NCBI RefSeq assembly: GCF_017948595.1
Contig: NZ_JAGFBV010000001.1
Location: 124,001 to 188,000, forward strand
Direction of reading: 5' to 3'
Length of the DNA stretch: 64,000 nt
Source of the DNA: Flavobacterium geliluteum
GTDB taxonomy: Bacteria > Bacteroidota > Bacteroidia > Flavobacteriales > Flavobacteriaceae
Shown: positions 17,023 through 25,088 of the stretch, one piece after another
Layout of the letters: each line of letters begins with the position of its first letter
Numbering within the stretch: the first letter of the stretch is position 1
Made by a program: the position numbers and the translations under genes
Notes under the pieces: model-generated
Told to the model about the DNA's origin: nothing
The model's database searches: none
Seen by the model: only the letters and a program-made list of their open reading frames with translations

Positions 17023-18315
17023 ATGTCAAAAAAAACAATTTATTTCTTAGTCGGGGGTGCAGTAGTTCTTATTGTAGCTTTAATTGGTTTGTCAAAAGCC
17101 GGAGTGATAGGAAATAAGGATGAAGGAAAAGAAGTAGAGGTTTCTAAGGTAATAGCTTCAACTATTGTTGAAACGGTTTCAGCAACAGGTAAAATTCAGC
17201 CGGAAATTGAAGTAAAAATTTCGCCGGAAGTTTCGGGCGAGATCACTTTATTAAATGTAAAAGAAGGGCAAGTTGTAAAAAAAGGAGATTTATTAGTAAA
17301 AATAAACCCTGATTTATATACCTCAAGTTACAATCGTTCTGTTTCGAATTTGTCAGGAACAAGAGCCGGACTTACCCAATCTCAGGCAAGTTTTAAAGAA
17401 GCAAAAGCCAACTACGAACGAAATAAAACGTTGTATGATAAAGGTGTAATATCAAAAGCAGATTGGGACAAAGCAATTGCTTCTTTTGAAGTAGCAAAAG
17501 CAACCCAGCAAAATGCGTATTACACAGTACAAAGTGCTTCGGCTTCGGTAAAAGAGGCAAAAGACAATTTGGGACGTACAACTATTTATGCTCCTGCAGA
17601 TGGTACTATTTCGGTGCTGAATGTAGAACTAGGAGAACGAGTTTTAGGAACGCAGCAAATGGCAGGAACAGAGCTTTTGAGAGTGGCCAACCTAAACAAT
17701 ATGGAGGTTGAGGTTGATGTAAACGAAAATGATATTGTAAAGATAAAAATCGGTGACGAAGCCAATGTTGAAGTAGATGCTTATCTGAAAAAACAATTTA
17801 AAGGAATTGTTACCAGTATTTCAAATTCGGCAAGCAGTACATTGACATCTGATCAGGTGACTAATTTTAAGGTAAAAGTGAGGATTTTAAAAGAATCTTA
17901 CTTAGATTTATTAGAAGGAAAACCGTCTACATATTCTCCTTTTAGACCTGGAATGACCGCTACAGTTGATATTATAACCAAAACTAGAGCAAATGTTTTG
18001 GCTGTGCCAATTAGTTCTGTTGTTGTAAAAGCTGATACAGCGTCGGTAAAAGATTTTAAAGTTGAAAATCTTGATGAAGATAAAAAGACAGCTCCGAAAA
18101 GTGATAAAAAGTTCGAATGTGTTTTTGTAAAAGTAGGAGATAAAGCCAAAATCAGAATTATCAAAACCGGAATTCAGGACGATACCAATATTGAGGTCAT
18201 GTCAGGATTACAACCAGGAGATGTAGTGATTACTGGGCCTTATACCACAGTTTCTAAAGATCTTAACTCAGGAGATAAAGTAAAACTTAAAAAAGCAGAA
18301 ACGCCTAAGAAGTAG
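17023..18315 (+). CDS. Periplasmic adaptor (HlyD/MacA-like membrane fusion protein) 2
   Basis: A 430-residue membrane fusion protein with an N-terminal anchor (about residues 5-26), lipoyl half-motifs (EVSGEITLLNVKEGQVVKKG and IYAPADGTISVLNVELGERV), a hairpin with YERNKTLYDKGVISKADWD, and C-terminal barrel domains. The hairpin tip resembles that of adaptor 1, so the two are paralogues. Compared with adaptor 1 it has an extra charged stretch near residues 340-365 (DKKTAPKSDKKFE). Only one TolC is present, so the adaptors may work together or with different permeases. Confidence 0.88.
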   Translation: MSKKTIYFLVGGAVVLIVALIGLSKAGVIGNKDEGKEVEVSKVIASTIVETVSATGKIQPEIEVKISPEVSGEITLLNVKEGQVVKKGDLLVKINPDLYTSSYNRSVSNLSGTRAGLTQSQASFKEAKANYERNKTLYDKGVISKADWDKAIASFEVAKATQQNAYYTVQSASASVKEAKDNLGRTTIYAPADGTISVLNVELGERVLGTQQMAGTELLRVANLNNMEVEVDVNENDIVKIKIGDEANVEVDAYLKKQFKGIVTSISNSASSTLTSDQVTNFKVKVRILKESYLDLLEGKPSTYSPFRPGMTATVDIITKTRANVLAVPISSVVVKADTASVKDFKVENLDEDKKTAPKSDKKFECVFVKVGDKAKIRIIKTGIQDDTNIEVMSGLQPGDVVITGPYTTVSKDLNSGDKVKLKKAETPKK

Positions 18316-18351
18316 TTTGCTTTTAAATCAATAATTCTAAAAATAAATACA

Positions 18352-19023
18352 TTGTCATTTATTCTCAACATCGAAACTGCCACTAAAAACTGTTCTGTGT
18401 CTATTGCCAAAAATGGCGAGACTATTTTATGTAAAGAAATTGCAGAAGAAGGTTATTCGCATGATGAAAAATTACATGTTTTTATTGAAGATATAGTCAA
18501 AGAAGCAGCCATTTCTATGCAAGATTTAGTTGCCATTGCGGTAAGTCAGGGTCCTGGTTCTTACACAGGTCTCAGAATTGGAGTTTCGGCTGCAAAAGGA
18601 TTGTGTTTTGCACTAGATATTCCGCTAATTGCAATAGATACTTTGCAAACTTTAGCTTCCAAAGTAAATAGTAAGGATGGAAAAATTATCCCGATGCTGG
18701 ATGCACGCCGAATGGAAGTTTACAGTGCCATTTTTAATTCGAATTTAGAGAAAGAAAGAGCAGTTCAGGCTGAAATTATCACAGAAAATTCTTTTAGTGA
18801 TTTTGAAGAAACACTTTATTTTGTTGGTGATTGTGCCGAAAAATGCAAACCTTTTTTAGTAAAAGATAATTTTATTTTTCTGGAAGATATTAAGTATCCA
18901 TCTGCAAGAGAAATGAGTAAAATCAGTTACGAAAAATACAAAATAAGCGACACTGTAGATGTCGCTTATTTTGAGCCTTATTATTTAAAAGATTTTATGA
19001 TGACTACTTCATCAAAAAAATAA
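18352..19023 (+). CDS. tsaB: tRNA threonylcarbamoyladenosine biosynthesis protein TsaB
   Basis: A 223-residue protein of the ASKHA fold. FILNIETATKNCSVSI at the N-terminus and VSQGPGSYTGLRIGVSAAKGLCFAL near residues 63-87 are diagnostic of TsaB, the partner of TsaD in t6A37 modification of tRNA. The start is a TTG at 18352. The gene converges on mscS with a single base between the stop codons, and its 3' end carries a perfect hairpin (18942-18970) that may serve as the terminator of mscS. The C-terminal half is divergent, as is usual for TsaB. Confidence 0.92.
   Translation: MSFILNIETATKNCSVSIAKNGETILCKEIAEEGYSHDEKLHVFIEDIVKEAAISMQDLVAIAVSQGPGSYTGLRIGVSAAKGLCFALDIPLIAIDTLQTLASKVNSKDGKIIPMLDARRMEVYSAIFNSNLEKERAVQAEIITENSFSDFEETLYFVGDCAEKCKPFLVKDNFIFLEDIKYPSAREMSKISYEKYKISDTVDVAYFEPYYLKDFMMTTSSKK
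18942..18970 (-). terminator. Probable mscS terminator embedded in tsaB
   Basis: AATAAGCGACA (18942-18952) and TGTCGCTTATT (18960-18970) form a perfect 11-bp stem with a 7-base loop. Read on the minus strand the hairpin is followed by TTTGTATTTTTCG, a U-rich tract, as expected for a terminator of the mscS transcript. It lies inside the tsaB coding sequence because the convergent genes leave only one base between them. Confidence 0.55.
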
Positions 19024-19024
19024 T

Positions 19025-19852
19025 TTATACCGTTTTATTCATTCCCACAGTAAAAGGCTGTACCTCAATTCCTGCTTCGTCTAAGGCTTTTTTGCAATTT
19101 TCTAAAGTTAGTGAAAACACAGCTGCAAAATTCTCGTTTTTGGCCCAAGGCCTAACAGCAAAATCGACAGAACTGGCAGAAAGGTTTTTTACAAAAACTT
19201 CCGGAGCCGGTACTTTTAAGACTTTAGGATTTTGAAGTAAAACCTCGAGTAAAATGTCCTTTGCCTTTTTGATATCAGAATCGTAAGAGATAGAAAAAGT
19301 CAGGTCGGCTCTTCTCTCGCCTTGCATAGAATAATTGATGATATTGCCGTTTGATAAAGCACCATTGGGTACAAAAACCGTCTGGTTGTTGGCTGTTAGC
19401 ATTTTGGTTACAAAAATCTGAATTTCGCTTACGGTTGCTATAACGCCCTGTGCCTCGATGGTATCTCCCACTTTAAATGGCTTGAAAAGAATAATTAGCA
19501 TTCCTCCCGCAAAATTAGATAGTGATCCTTGCAAAGACAAGCCAACTGCAAGTCCCATTGCTCCCAAAATCGCCACAAACGAAGAAGTCTCAATTCCAAG
19601 TTTCGAAATAAAAGTGACAAATAATAAAATACGCAGTGCCCAAAGCAGTATGTCGGCCAGGAATTTGGTTAGGGTAGGGTCTAAATTCCTTTTGATCATT
19701 AGCTTCCTGATAATTCTGTTTATTAATCTGATGGCATAGAGACCCACAAATAATATTAGAAAAGCAGAAATTAATTTAGGAGAATAATCAATTAACACAT
19801 TGATAAATTTATCAGCGTAATTAGTGAGTTGGCTAGGATTGATGTTTAACAT
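19025..19852 (-). CDS. Small-conductance mechanosensitive channel (MscS family)
   Basis: A 275-residue protein with three membrane segments, the third being the glycine/alanine-rich pore helix (VAILGAMGLAVGLSLQGSLS, near residues 95-114). The family motif FKPFKVGDTIEAQG follows in the beta domain, and the C-terminus carries the cytoplasmic cage domain. The size is that of E. coli MscS. Such channels release solutes on hypo-osmotic shock. It is upstream of no other gene on its strand and ends one base from tsaB. Confidence 0.93.
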   Translation of the reverse strand: MLNINPSQLTNYADKFINVLIDYSPKLISAFLILFVGLYAIRLINRIIRKLMIKRNLDPTLTKFLADILLWALRILLFVTFISKLGIETSSFVAILGAMGLAVGLSLQGSLSNFAGGMLIILFKPFKVGDTIEAQGVIATVSEIQIFVTKMLTANNQTVFVPNGALSNGNIINYSMQGERRADLTFSISYDSDIKKAKDILLEVLLQNPKVLKVPAPEVFVKNLSASSVDFAVRPWAKNENFAAVFSLTLENCKKALDEAGIEVQPFTVGMNKTV

Positions 19853-19860
19853 ATTTAGAA

Positions 19861-19887
19861 TAAAAAAACCTTCTCAAAAGAGAAGGT
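19861..19887 (-). terminator. Rho-independent terminator of the helical low-complexity gene
   Basis: ACCTTCTC/GAGAAGGT stem (8 bp) with an AAAA loop; the A-run at 19862-19868 becomes a U-run on the minus strand. It lies between mscS and the gene at 19943-20350 and would end the latter's transcript. Confidence 0.82.
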
Positions 19888-19942
19888 CTGGATTTGTTTT
19901 GCAAATATAAAAACAATTCTTTTATAAGGAACAATAATGCGT

Positions 19943-20350
19943 TTATTCTTTATCGGTTGTTTCGTCAATAACTTTGTCCGCAGCTTCATCGGTTTTTTCT
20001 GCTGCGTCAGCAACTGTTTCTTTGGTAACTGTTGCAGTTTCAGTGGCAATCTCTGTCGTTTTATCTTTAAAAGAATCAATAACATCACTTATAGAGTCTG
20101 TCGCTTTTTCAACGTATTCGCTTACGACATCTTTGGCATGACTTGCATATTCTACCGCGCTGTCTAATAAGGGTTCTGAGGCTTCTTTGGCTTTAGCAAA
20201 AGTTTCTTCGGCAAAAGCTTCAGCTTTGTCAATATAAGGTGCAGCTGCCTCTTTTGCTTCTTCAAAGGTAGTTTCGGCCTGATGTGCTACATCTGTAGCA
20301 GTTTCTTTGGCTGTGCCAAATAAATTTTTAAAAAATGATGATAATCCCAT
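19943..20350 (-). CDS. Low-complexity helical protein (YtxH/LEA-like)
   Basis: A 135-residue protein rich in Ala, Glu, Lys, Asp and Thr, without a signal peptide or membrane segment. It starts MGLSSFFKNLFGTAKETATD, a short amphipathic helix, then shows roughly 11-residue repeats with charged residues in a regular register (EEAKEAAAPYIDKAEAF, AKEASEPLLDSAVEYASHAKD). This resembles LEA and YtxH-like proteins that protect membranes or proteins under stress, but similarity in such composition can be misleading. It has its own terminator and faces away from the nifU-type gene. The reading frame is supported by the lack of internal stops and a plausible start. Confidence 0.6.
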   Translation of the reverse strand: MGLSSFFKNLFGTAKETATDVAHQAETTFEEAKEAAAPYIDKAEAFAEETFAKAKEASEPLLDSAVEYASHAKDVVSEYVEKATDSISDVIDSFKDKTTEIATETATVTKETVADAAEKTDEAADKVIDETTDKE

Positions 20351-20456
20351 GGTTTTAGTATTTTGGTTTTGAATACAATATTAGCTATTTTTTTATAAAA
20401 TTGCGACACTATGAGAGTAATAAATTATTGAAAATTAGCAAGATATGAATAAATGT

Positions 20457-20483
20457 AAAAAGCGCCTTATAAAGACGCTTTTT
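20457..20483 (-). terminator. Rho-independent terminator of the Nfu gene
   Basis: AAAAAGCG/CGCTTTTT stem of 8 bp, extended by three further pairs after one mismatch. The A-run on the plus strand gives U on the minus strand, 21 bases beyond the stop codon at 20504. Confidence 0.75.
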
Positions 20484-20503
20484 ACTATTTATTTTGAAAT
20501 TTT

Positions 20504-21403
20504 TTAAGCATTTAAAGCTTCTACGGTGATTTTTTCGTCATTCAACATGCTTTTCAGCATATTTTCAATTCCGCTTTTTAAAGTAAAAGTAGAAGACGGA
20601 CAACCACTACAAGCTCCCTGCAAAATTACTTTTACCACTTTGTTTTCTTCATTAAATGAATCAAAGGCAATATTTCCTCCGTCTGCTGCCACTGCCGGTT
20701 TTACGTATTCTTCTAAGATGTTGATGATTTGTTGCGAGGTTACATCCAGTTTATCAAAAGCTTCGTCTTTGGTAATATCGTTTTTCGTAGCCACCTCAAT
20801 CAAAGTTTCATCCAGAACGGTTCCACCATTTTCGATAAACTGTTTGATGAAAGTTCGCAATTCAAGGGTTATTTCCTGCCACTCGTTTACATCGTATTTG
20901 GTTACCGAAATATAATTTTCATCAATAAAAACTTCTTTTACATAAGGAAATTTAAATAATTCTTTTGCCAAAGGCGAAGAAGCTGTCTGATCGATATTTT
21001 TGTATTCGATGGCGTTTTTTGTGAGCATTCTGCTTACCACAAATTTTAAAGCAGAAGGATTTGGAGTGGTCTCACCATAAACCGTAATAGGTTGTTTTTT
21101 GGCTTTGGTTTCGTCCAATTTTATAATAACACCGCCTTTGTCTACAAAAGCTTCAATTTGCTCAGCAACGGCATCTTTTACATCGTCCCATTCTACAATG
21201 CTAAATCTTTCGATGGCAATAAAATTTCCTGAGATATAAACCGTTTTTACAAAAGGAAGGTAGAATAATTGTTGTGCCAATGGAGATGCTTGTGCTTCAT
21301 CAATATTTTTGAATTCAAAATTCTGATTTTGAGTGATAAAATCCTCAAATTCAAACTTTAGTATTGTTGGATTTTGAGTTTCTTTTATAGTGATTTTTGT
21401 CAT
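20504..21403 (-). CDS. Nfu-type iron-sulfur cluster carrier with duplicated N-terminal domain
   Basis: A 299-residue protein. Two copies of the Nfu N-terminal domain lie in tandem: residues about 1-90 (NPTILKFEF...SPLAQQLFYLPFVKTVYISGNF) and about 105-195 (NPSALKFVV...SPLAKELFKFPYVKEVFIDENY). A NifU C-terminal domain follows with GACSGCPSST, whose C265 and C268 form the CxxC cluster site. Nfu proteins pass Fe-S clusters to client enzymes. A single N domain is usual in bacteria and mitochondria, so the duplication is worth noting; it seems to be a Bacteroidota pattern. A candidate promoter (TAAATTTG on minus) lies at 21420-21427. Confidence 0.88.
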   Translation of the reverse strand: MTKITIKETQNPTILKFEFEDFITQNQNFEFKNIDEAQASPLAQQLFYLPFVKTVYISGNFIAIERFSIVEWDDVKDAVAEQIEAFVDKGGVIIKLDETKAKKQPITVYGETTPNPSALKFVVSRMLTKNAIEYKNIDQTASSPLAKELFKFPYVKEVFIDENYISVTKYDVNEWQEITLELRTFIKQFIENGGTVLDETLIEVATKNDITKDEAFDKLDVTSQQIINILEEYVKPAVAADGGNIAFDSFNEENKVVKVILQGACSGCPSSTFTLKSGIENMLKSMLNDEKITVEALNA

Positions 21404-21419
21404 GATATGTAATTTTTTA

Positions 21420-21427
21420 CAAATTTA
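21420..21427 (-). promoter_or_regulatory. Candidate -7 element for the Nfu gene
   Basis: TAAATTTG on the minus strand, 16 bases upstream of the ATG at 21403. The divergent porP-like gene has TATATTTG at 21452-21459 on the plus strand. Confidence 0.4.
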
Positions 21428-21547
21428 CTAAAGTTATTTTCTACTAATAGCTATATTTGATTTTTTAATAAAATATTTAAGATTTTGTCTTTAATTGAGA
21501 CAAATTAATTCGTAGCGTTTAAAAATACAATCAAACAAAGTTCTTTT

Positions 21548-22537
21548 ATGAAATTTAGAATCAATCTCAGCGTAATTTTTTTAATTACATCATATTATTC
21601 TTTTTCTCAAGAAGGAATTCCGGTATATTCAGATTATTTGTCAGACAACTATTATTTGATTCATCCTTCGATGGCAGGAGCAGCAAATTGTGCAAAAATT
21701 CGATTGACAGCCAGGAAACAATGGTTTGGTCAGGATGATGCACCCAGTTTACAAACATTAAGTTTTAATGGAAGATTAGGAGAAAGATCGGGTGCTGGAA
21801 TTATTGTTTTTAATGATAAAAACGGGTATCATTCGCAAAAAGGATTTAAAGTTACGTACGCACATCATATTATGTTCTCTCGTGATGAAATAGATTTAAA
21901 TCAACTGTCGTTTGGTATTAGTGGTGGCATCATCCAGAGTCAATTGGATGAAACCAGTTTTGGAGGAACTTTTGACCCGATTGTTTATGGATCAATCCAA
22001 AAAGATTCTTATTTTAATGTAGATTTTGGAGCTTCTTATAATTATCTAGATTTTTATGCCCATGCCACCATTCAGGGACTTGTAGAGACCAGAAGAGAAT
22101 TATATACAGATTATGAAAGTGATAATGTGCGCAAGTTTTTAGTAAGTGCAGGTTATGTTTTTGGTAAAAGAGAAAATATTACTTGGGAACCTTCTGTTTT
22201 ATTTCAGTTGTTTGATACAACCAAGGAGAAGTCACTTGATGTAAATTTAAAGGCATACAAAAACATGAACTTTGGAAGCCTTTGGGTCGGATTGTCTTAC
22301 AGACGAAGTTTTGATGGTGCACAATATAGATCCGGAAGTGGTGTTGCGGCTCAAAAATTGCAATATATTACCCCTTTAGTGGGTGTAAATTATAAAAATT
22401 TTATGTTTGCTTACACGTATTCAAGTGTTACGGGAGATGTTAAATTTGATACGGGAGGTTACCATCAATTAACTTTAGGAATCAATTTATTTTGTACCAA
22501 AGAGCGTTACGATTGTAATTGTCCCGCCATTAATTAA
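21548..22537 (+). CDS. Type IX secretion system PorP/SprF family protein
   Basis: A 329-residue outer-membrane protein with a signal peptide ending YSFSQ. The opening EGIPVYSDYLSDNYYLIHPSMAGAA matches the PorP/SprF family, whose members adopt a beta-barrel and support secretion or anchoring of type IX substrates. SprF-like genes often follow a large adhesin carrying a C-terminal CHU_C/SprB-type domain, but here no such gene is adjacent; the upstream neighbour is divergent. The downstream gene (carbonic anhydrase-like) starts 11 bases later, so the two may share a transcript. A 7-bp inverted repeat TTTGTCT/AGACAAA lies upstream at 21484-21504. Confidence 0.82.
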   Translation: MKFRINLSVIFLITSYYSFSQEGIPVYSDYLSDNYYLIHPSMAGAANCAKIRLTARKQWFGQDDAPSLQTLSFNGRLGERSGAGIIVFNDKNGYHSQKGFKVTYAHHIMFSRDEIDLNQLSFGISGGIIQSQLDETSFGGTFDPIVYGSIQKDSYFNVDFGASYNYLDFYAHATIQGLVETRRELYTDYESDNVRKFLVSAGYVFGKRENITWEPSVLFQLFDTTKEKSLDVNLKAYKNMNFGSLWVGLSYRRSFDGAQYRSGSGVAAQKLQYITPLVGVNYKNFMFAYTYSSVTGDVKFDTGGYHQLTLGINLFCTKERYDCNCPAIN

Positions 22538-22548
22538 TTTTTTAGAAT

Positions 22549-23061
22549 ATGCTAATTAAATCTGTAAACGGAAAATCACCTCTTATTCCAGAGGACTGTT
22601 ATGTTGCCGAAAATGCTACAATTGTGGGCGATGTGACTTTTGGAGATTCTTGTAGTGTTTGGTTTAACGCCGTAATTCGCGGCGATGTAAATTTTATTAA
22701 GATAGGAAACAAAGTAAATATTCAGGACGGAGCGATCATACATTGTACGTATCAAAAGCATCCGACTGTTATTGGAAATAATGTTTCAATTGGTCATAAT
22801 GCAATCGTACACGGCTGTACCATTCATGACAATGTATTGATCGGAATGGGCGCCATCGTCATGGATAATTGTGTAGTAGAAAGCAATGCTATTGTGGCTG
22901 CGGGAGCTGTTGTAACACAGAATACGATTGTAACTTCGGGCAGCATTTACGCAGGTGTTCCGGCCAAAAAAGTAAAAGACATTGATCAATCTGATTTTGC
23001 AGGGGAGATCGAGCGTATTTCTAACAATTATGTAATGTATTCGGGCTGGTTTAAAGAATAA
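22549..23061 (+). CDS. Gamma-carbonic-anhydrase-like hexapeptide-repeat protein
   Basis: A 170-residue left-handed beta-helix protein. Hexapeptide repeats run from about residue 20 to 145 (GDVTFGDSCSVWFNAVIRGD...). The three zinc histidines expected of gamma-type anhydrases are visible in IIHCT, IGHNA and IVHGC. The family (YrdA/PaaY/CaiE) contains active carbonic anhydrases and also proteins with unproven activity, so the reaction is not certain. It follows porP-like by 11 bases. Confidence 0.88.
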   Translation: MLIKSVNGKSPLIPEDCYVAENATIVGDVTFGDSCSVWFNAVIRGDVNFIKIGNKVNIQDGAIIHCTYQKHPTVIGNNVSIGHNAIVHGCTIHDNVLIGMGAIVMDNCVVESNAIVAAGAVVTQNTIVTSGSIYAGVPAKKVKDIDQSDFAGEIERISNNYVMYSGWFKE

Positions 23062-23081
23062 AGTCAAGGAATCCCAAATAA

Positions 23082-23136
23082 TAAAAATTCCAAATCCCAA
23101 ATAATGTTTAATTTTTATTGGAATTTGGAATTTTTA
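23082..23136. terminator. Long AT-rich inverted repeat between convergent genes
   Basis: Fourteen-base arms TAAAAATTCCAAAT (23082-23095) and ATTTGGAATTTTTA (23123-23136) are exact reverse complements with a 27-base spacer. A partial copy (AATCCCAAATAAT) precedes the left arm. It separates the carbonic anhydrase gene from the convergent LytTR regulator and may terminate both, though the loop is long. Confidence 0.45.
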
Positions 23137-23153
23137 TTTTGGAGTTTAAATTA

Positions 23154-23867
23154 CTATAAATTGATTCTTTCGAAAAAAGCATTTTTATAACTTTCACTTA
23201 TTGGAATCCGTTTATCGCTAATTAAAACTTTATTTTTTTGAATGGATTTTACATGTTTGATGTTGATAATATACGATCTGTGAATTCTCGAAAATCCTTT
23301 GCAGGAAAGCAAATTTTCTAATTTTATCAAACTGATTAGCGTAAGTGTAAATTTGTTATCTGTGGTATAAATTTTTACGTAGTCTTTCAGACCTTCGATA
23401 AATAAAATATCCGAAAAATTCATTTTTACGTTTTCGTATTCTGCTCTCACAAACATAAAATCCTGGTCAATTTCGGGAGCAGTAGTGCTTTCTGAAATAG
23501 CCTGAACATTCGCTGGATTGAAGGTTTGTTGTGCTCTCACAACCGATTTTAAAAAACGATGAAACGGAATTGGTTTTACCAAATAGTCAACGGCCCCTAA
23601 ATTAAACCCTTCAACAGCATAATCAGAATAAGCAGTTGTAAAGATGATTAAAGGCTTTTTTTCGACGGTATTTAAAAATTCGATTCCGGAGAAATGTGGC
23701 ATTTGAATGTCTAAGAAAATCAAATCGATATTGGTTTGATTGATAAATGAGACTGCATCAATAGCATTATTGAAAGTGCGAATCAACTCTAGTGAATCAA
23801 CTTTTCCAACAAAATCTTCCAGTAACTCAACTGCTAAAGGTTCATCGTCTATAATTACGCACTTCAT
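23154..23867 (-). CDS. LytTR-family response regulator
   Basis: A 237-residue regulator. The receiver domain (residues 1-120) has the acidic pair IDDEP, the phosphoacceptor D53 in IFLDIQMP, and the conserved threonine and lysine in FTTAY and LVKPI. The C-terminal LytTR DNA-binding domain (about 140-237) includes FVRAEYENVKMNFSDILFIEGLKDYVKIYT and GFSRIHRSYIINI. It forms a two-component pair with the histidine kinase encoded 119 bases upstream on the same strand. A TACTTTTG motif on the minus strand at 23906-23913 suggests it can also be transcribed alone. Confidence 0.93.
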   Translation of the reverse strand: MKCVIIDDEPLAVELLEDFVGKVDSLELIRTFNNAIDAVSFINQTNIDLIFLDIQMPHFSGIEFLNTVEKKPLIIFTTAYSDYAVEGFNLGAVDYLVKPIPFHRFLKSVVRAQQTFNPANVQAISESTTAPEIDQDFMFVRAEYENVKMNFSDILFIEGLKDYVKIYTTDNKFTLTLISLIKLENLLSCKGFSRIHRSYIINIKHVKSIQKNKVLISDKRIPISESYKNAFFERINL

Positions 23868-23986
23868 GTGTTTTGGATTAAAGTGTTAAAATTTGTTTTC
23901 GCGGTCAAAAGTAGTTTGAAATCAGTAAATTAAGTTCTAAAATTTTCATAAAATACTGTTCCAAAGATTTTATTTCTCTCCGTAAT

Positions 23987-25087
23987 TTAATCTATTGAAG
24001 TTTTAATTTTATCTAATTTTAAGTTTAAATGCACCCTGTAATAATGGTTATCTTGTGTAATGGTAAGTTCGTGTGCATTAGGATAAAGCAAATCCAGTCT
24101 GCTCTGAATGTTGGCCAATCCTATTCCTGAGTTTTCGGGATCTTTCACGTAACTTTCAATTGAATTTTCTATCCAAAAATCGAGTGTATTATCGAGAATA
24201 AAAATCTTAATTTTTACGTGAGCGGCTCCTTTATAATCCGTTCCGTATTTGAAAGCGTTCTCTACAAACGAAATCAATAACAGAGGTTCTATAAATTTAT
24301 TTCGGGTATCGCCGTGAACATTAATTACAATATCTTCAATATTATTAAGTCTGAGTTTTTGCAACTCAATATAATTCTGTATATAATTGATTTCTTTCTC
24401 TAAATCAACCGTTTTATTATCGGTTTCGTACAGCATATAACGCATCAGTTCAGACAAAGTGACGATAGCATCAGGAACCAAGTCTGATTTTTTATGTGCC
24501 AGAGAATAGATACTATTCAAAGAATTGAACAAAAAATGCGGGTTGGTTTGTTTTCTTAAATAAATCAATTCGGTATTGGTTCTGTGTGTTTCTGCAATCA
24601 GTTTGTTTTGTTGATTGTTGTAAAACTCGGTTAATGTTCTGATAATTGCACTTATCGTCAAAATCAAAATATAGAAAAAAGATGGCGCAATCTTAATAAA
24701 AACTGGCTGTGTCGACATTACGGCTCTTACTCCGGCCTTTTTTAAAACACGCTGGATGTCTGCGGGAGGCAATGCATTTGGAGGTCTGACAGGCCTAAAT
24801 TCAGGAAAAAAATAATTAATCCTGATAATCATAAAAAGCATGATTAAAGAGAATGCAAAAGCAAAATATAGAAAGTATTTTTTTTCTAAAAGTAAAGCGG
24901 GTACCAAATAAAAATAATTCAGATAAAACAGTAAAATTCCGGTGATCCATTGTGCATAAAAATCAGTATTGATTCTAAAGGGACTTTCGTAAAACTGAAT
25001 CAACGAAGTCAGTATGAAAAAAGCCCAGATAATGCTATGAAAAAGAATTTTATGAGAACTGGTATTTTTAATAGTGCCGATGTTCAT
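23987..25087 (-). CDS. LytS/YehU-type sensor histidine kinase
   Basis: A 366-residue kinase of the His_kinase family. Four membrane segments (about residues 15-32, 45-63, 71-94 and 132-150) enclose a 36-residue extracytoplasmic stretch rich in proline and arginine (about 95-130: RPPNALPPADIQRVLKK). The phosphoacceptor is H184 in TNPHFLFNSLNSIYS. The ATPase region contains SFVENAFKYG and GIGLANIQSRL. It is the cognate kinase of the LytTR regulator and is preceded by the DUF4907 gene with one base between them. Confidence 0.9.
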   Translation of the reverse strand: MNIGTIKNTSSHKILFHSIIWAFFILTSLIQFYESPFRINTDFYAQWITGILLFYLNYFYLVPALLLEKKYFLYFAFAFSLIMLFMIIRINYFFPEFRPVRPPNALPPADIQRVLKKAGVRAVMSTQPVFIKIAPSFFYILILTISAIIRTLTEFYNNQQNKLIAETHRTNTELIYLRKQTNPHFLFNSLNSIYSLAHKKSDLVPDAIVTLSELMRYMLYETDNKTVDLEKEINYIQNYIELQKLRLNNIEDIVINVHGDTRNKFIEPLLLISFVENAFKYGTDYKGAAHVKIKIFILDNTLDFWIENSIESYVKDPENSGIGLANIQSRLDLLYPNAHELTITQDNHYYRVHLNLKLDKIKTSID

Positions 25088-25088
25088 T

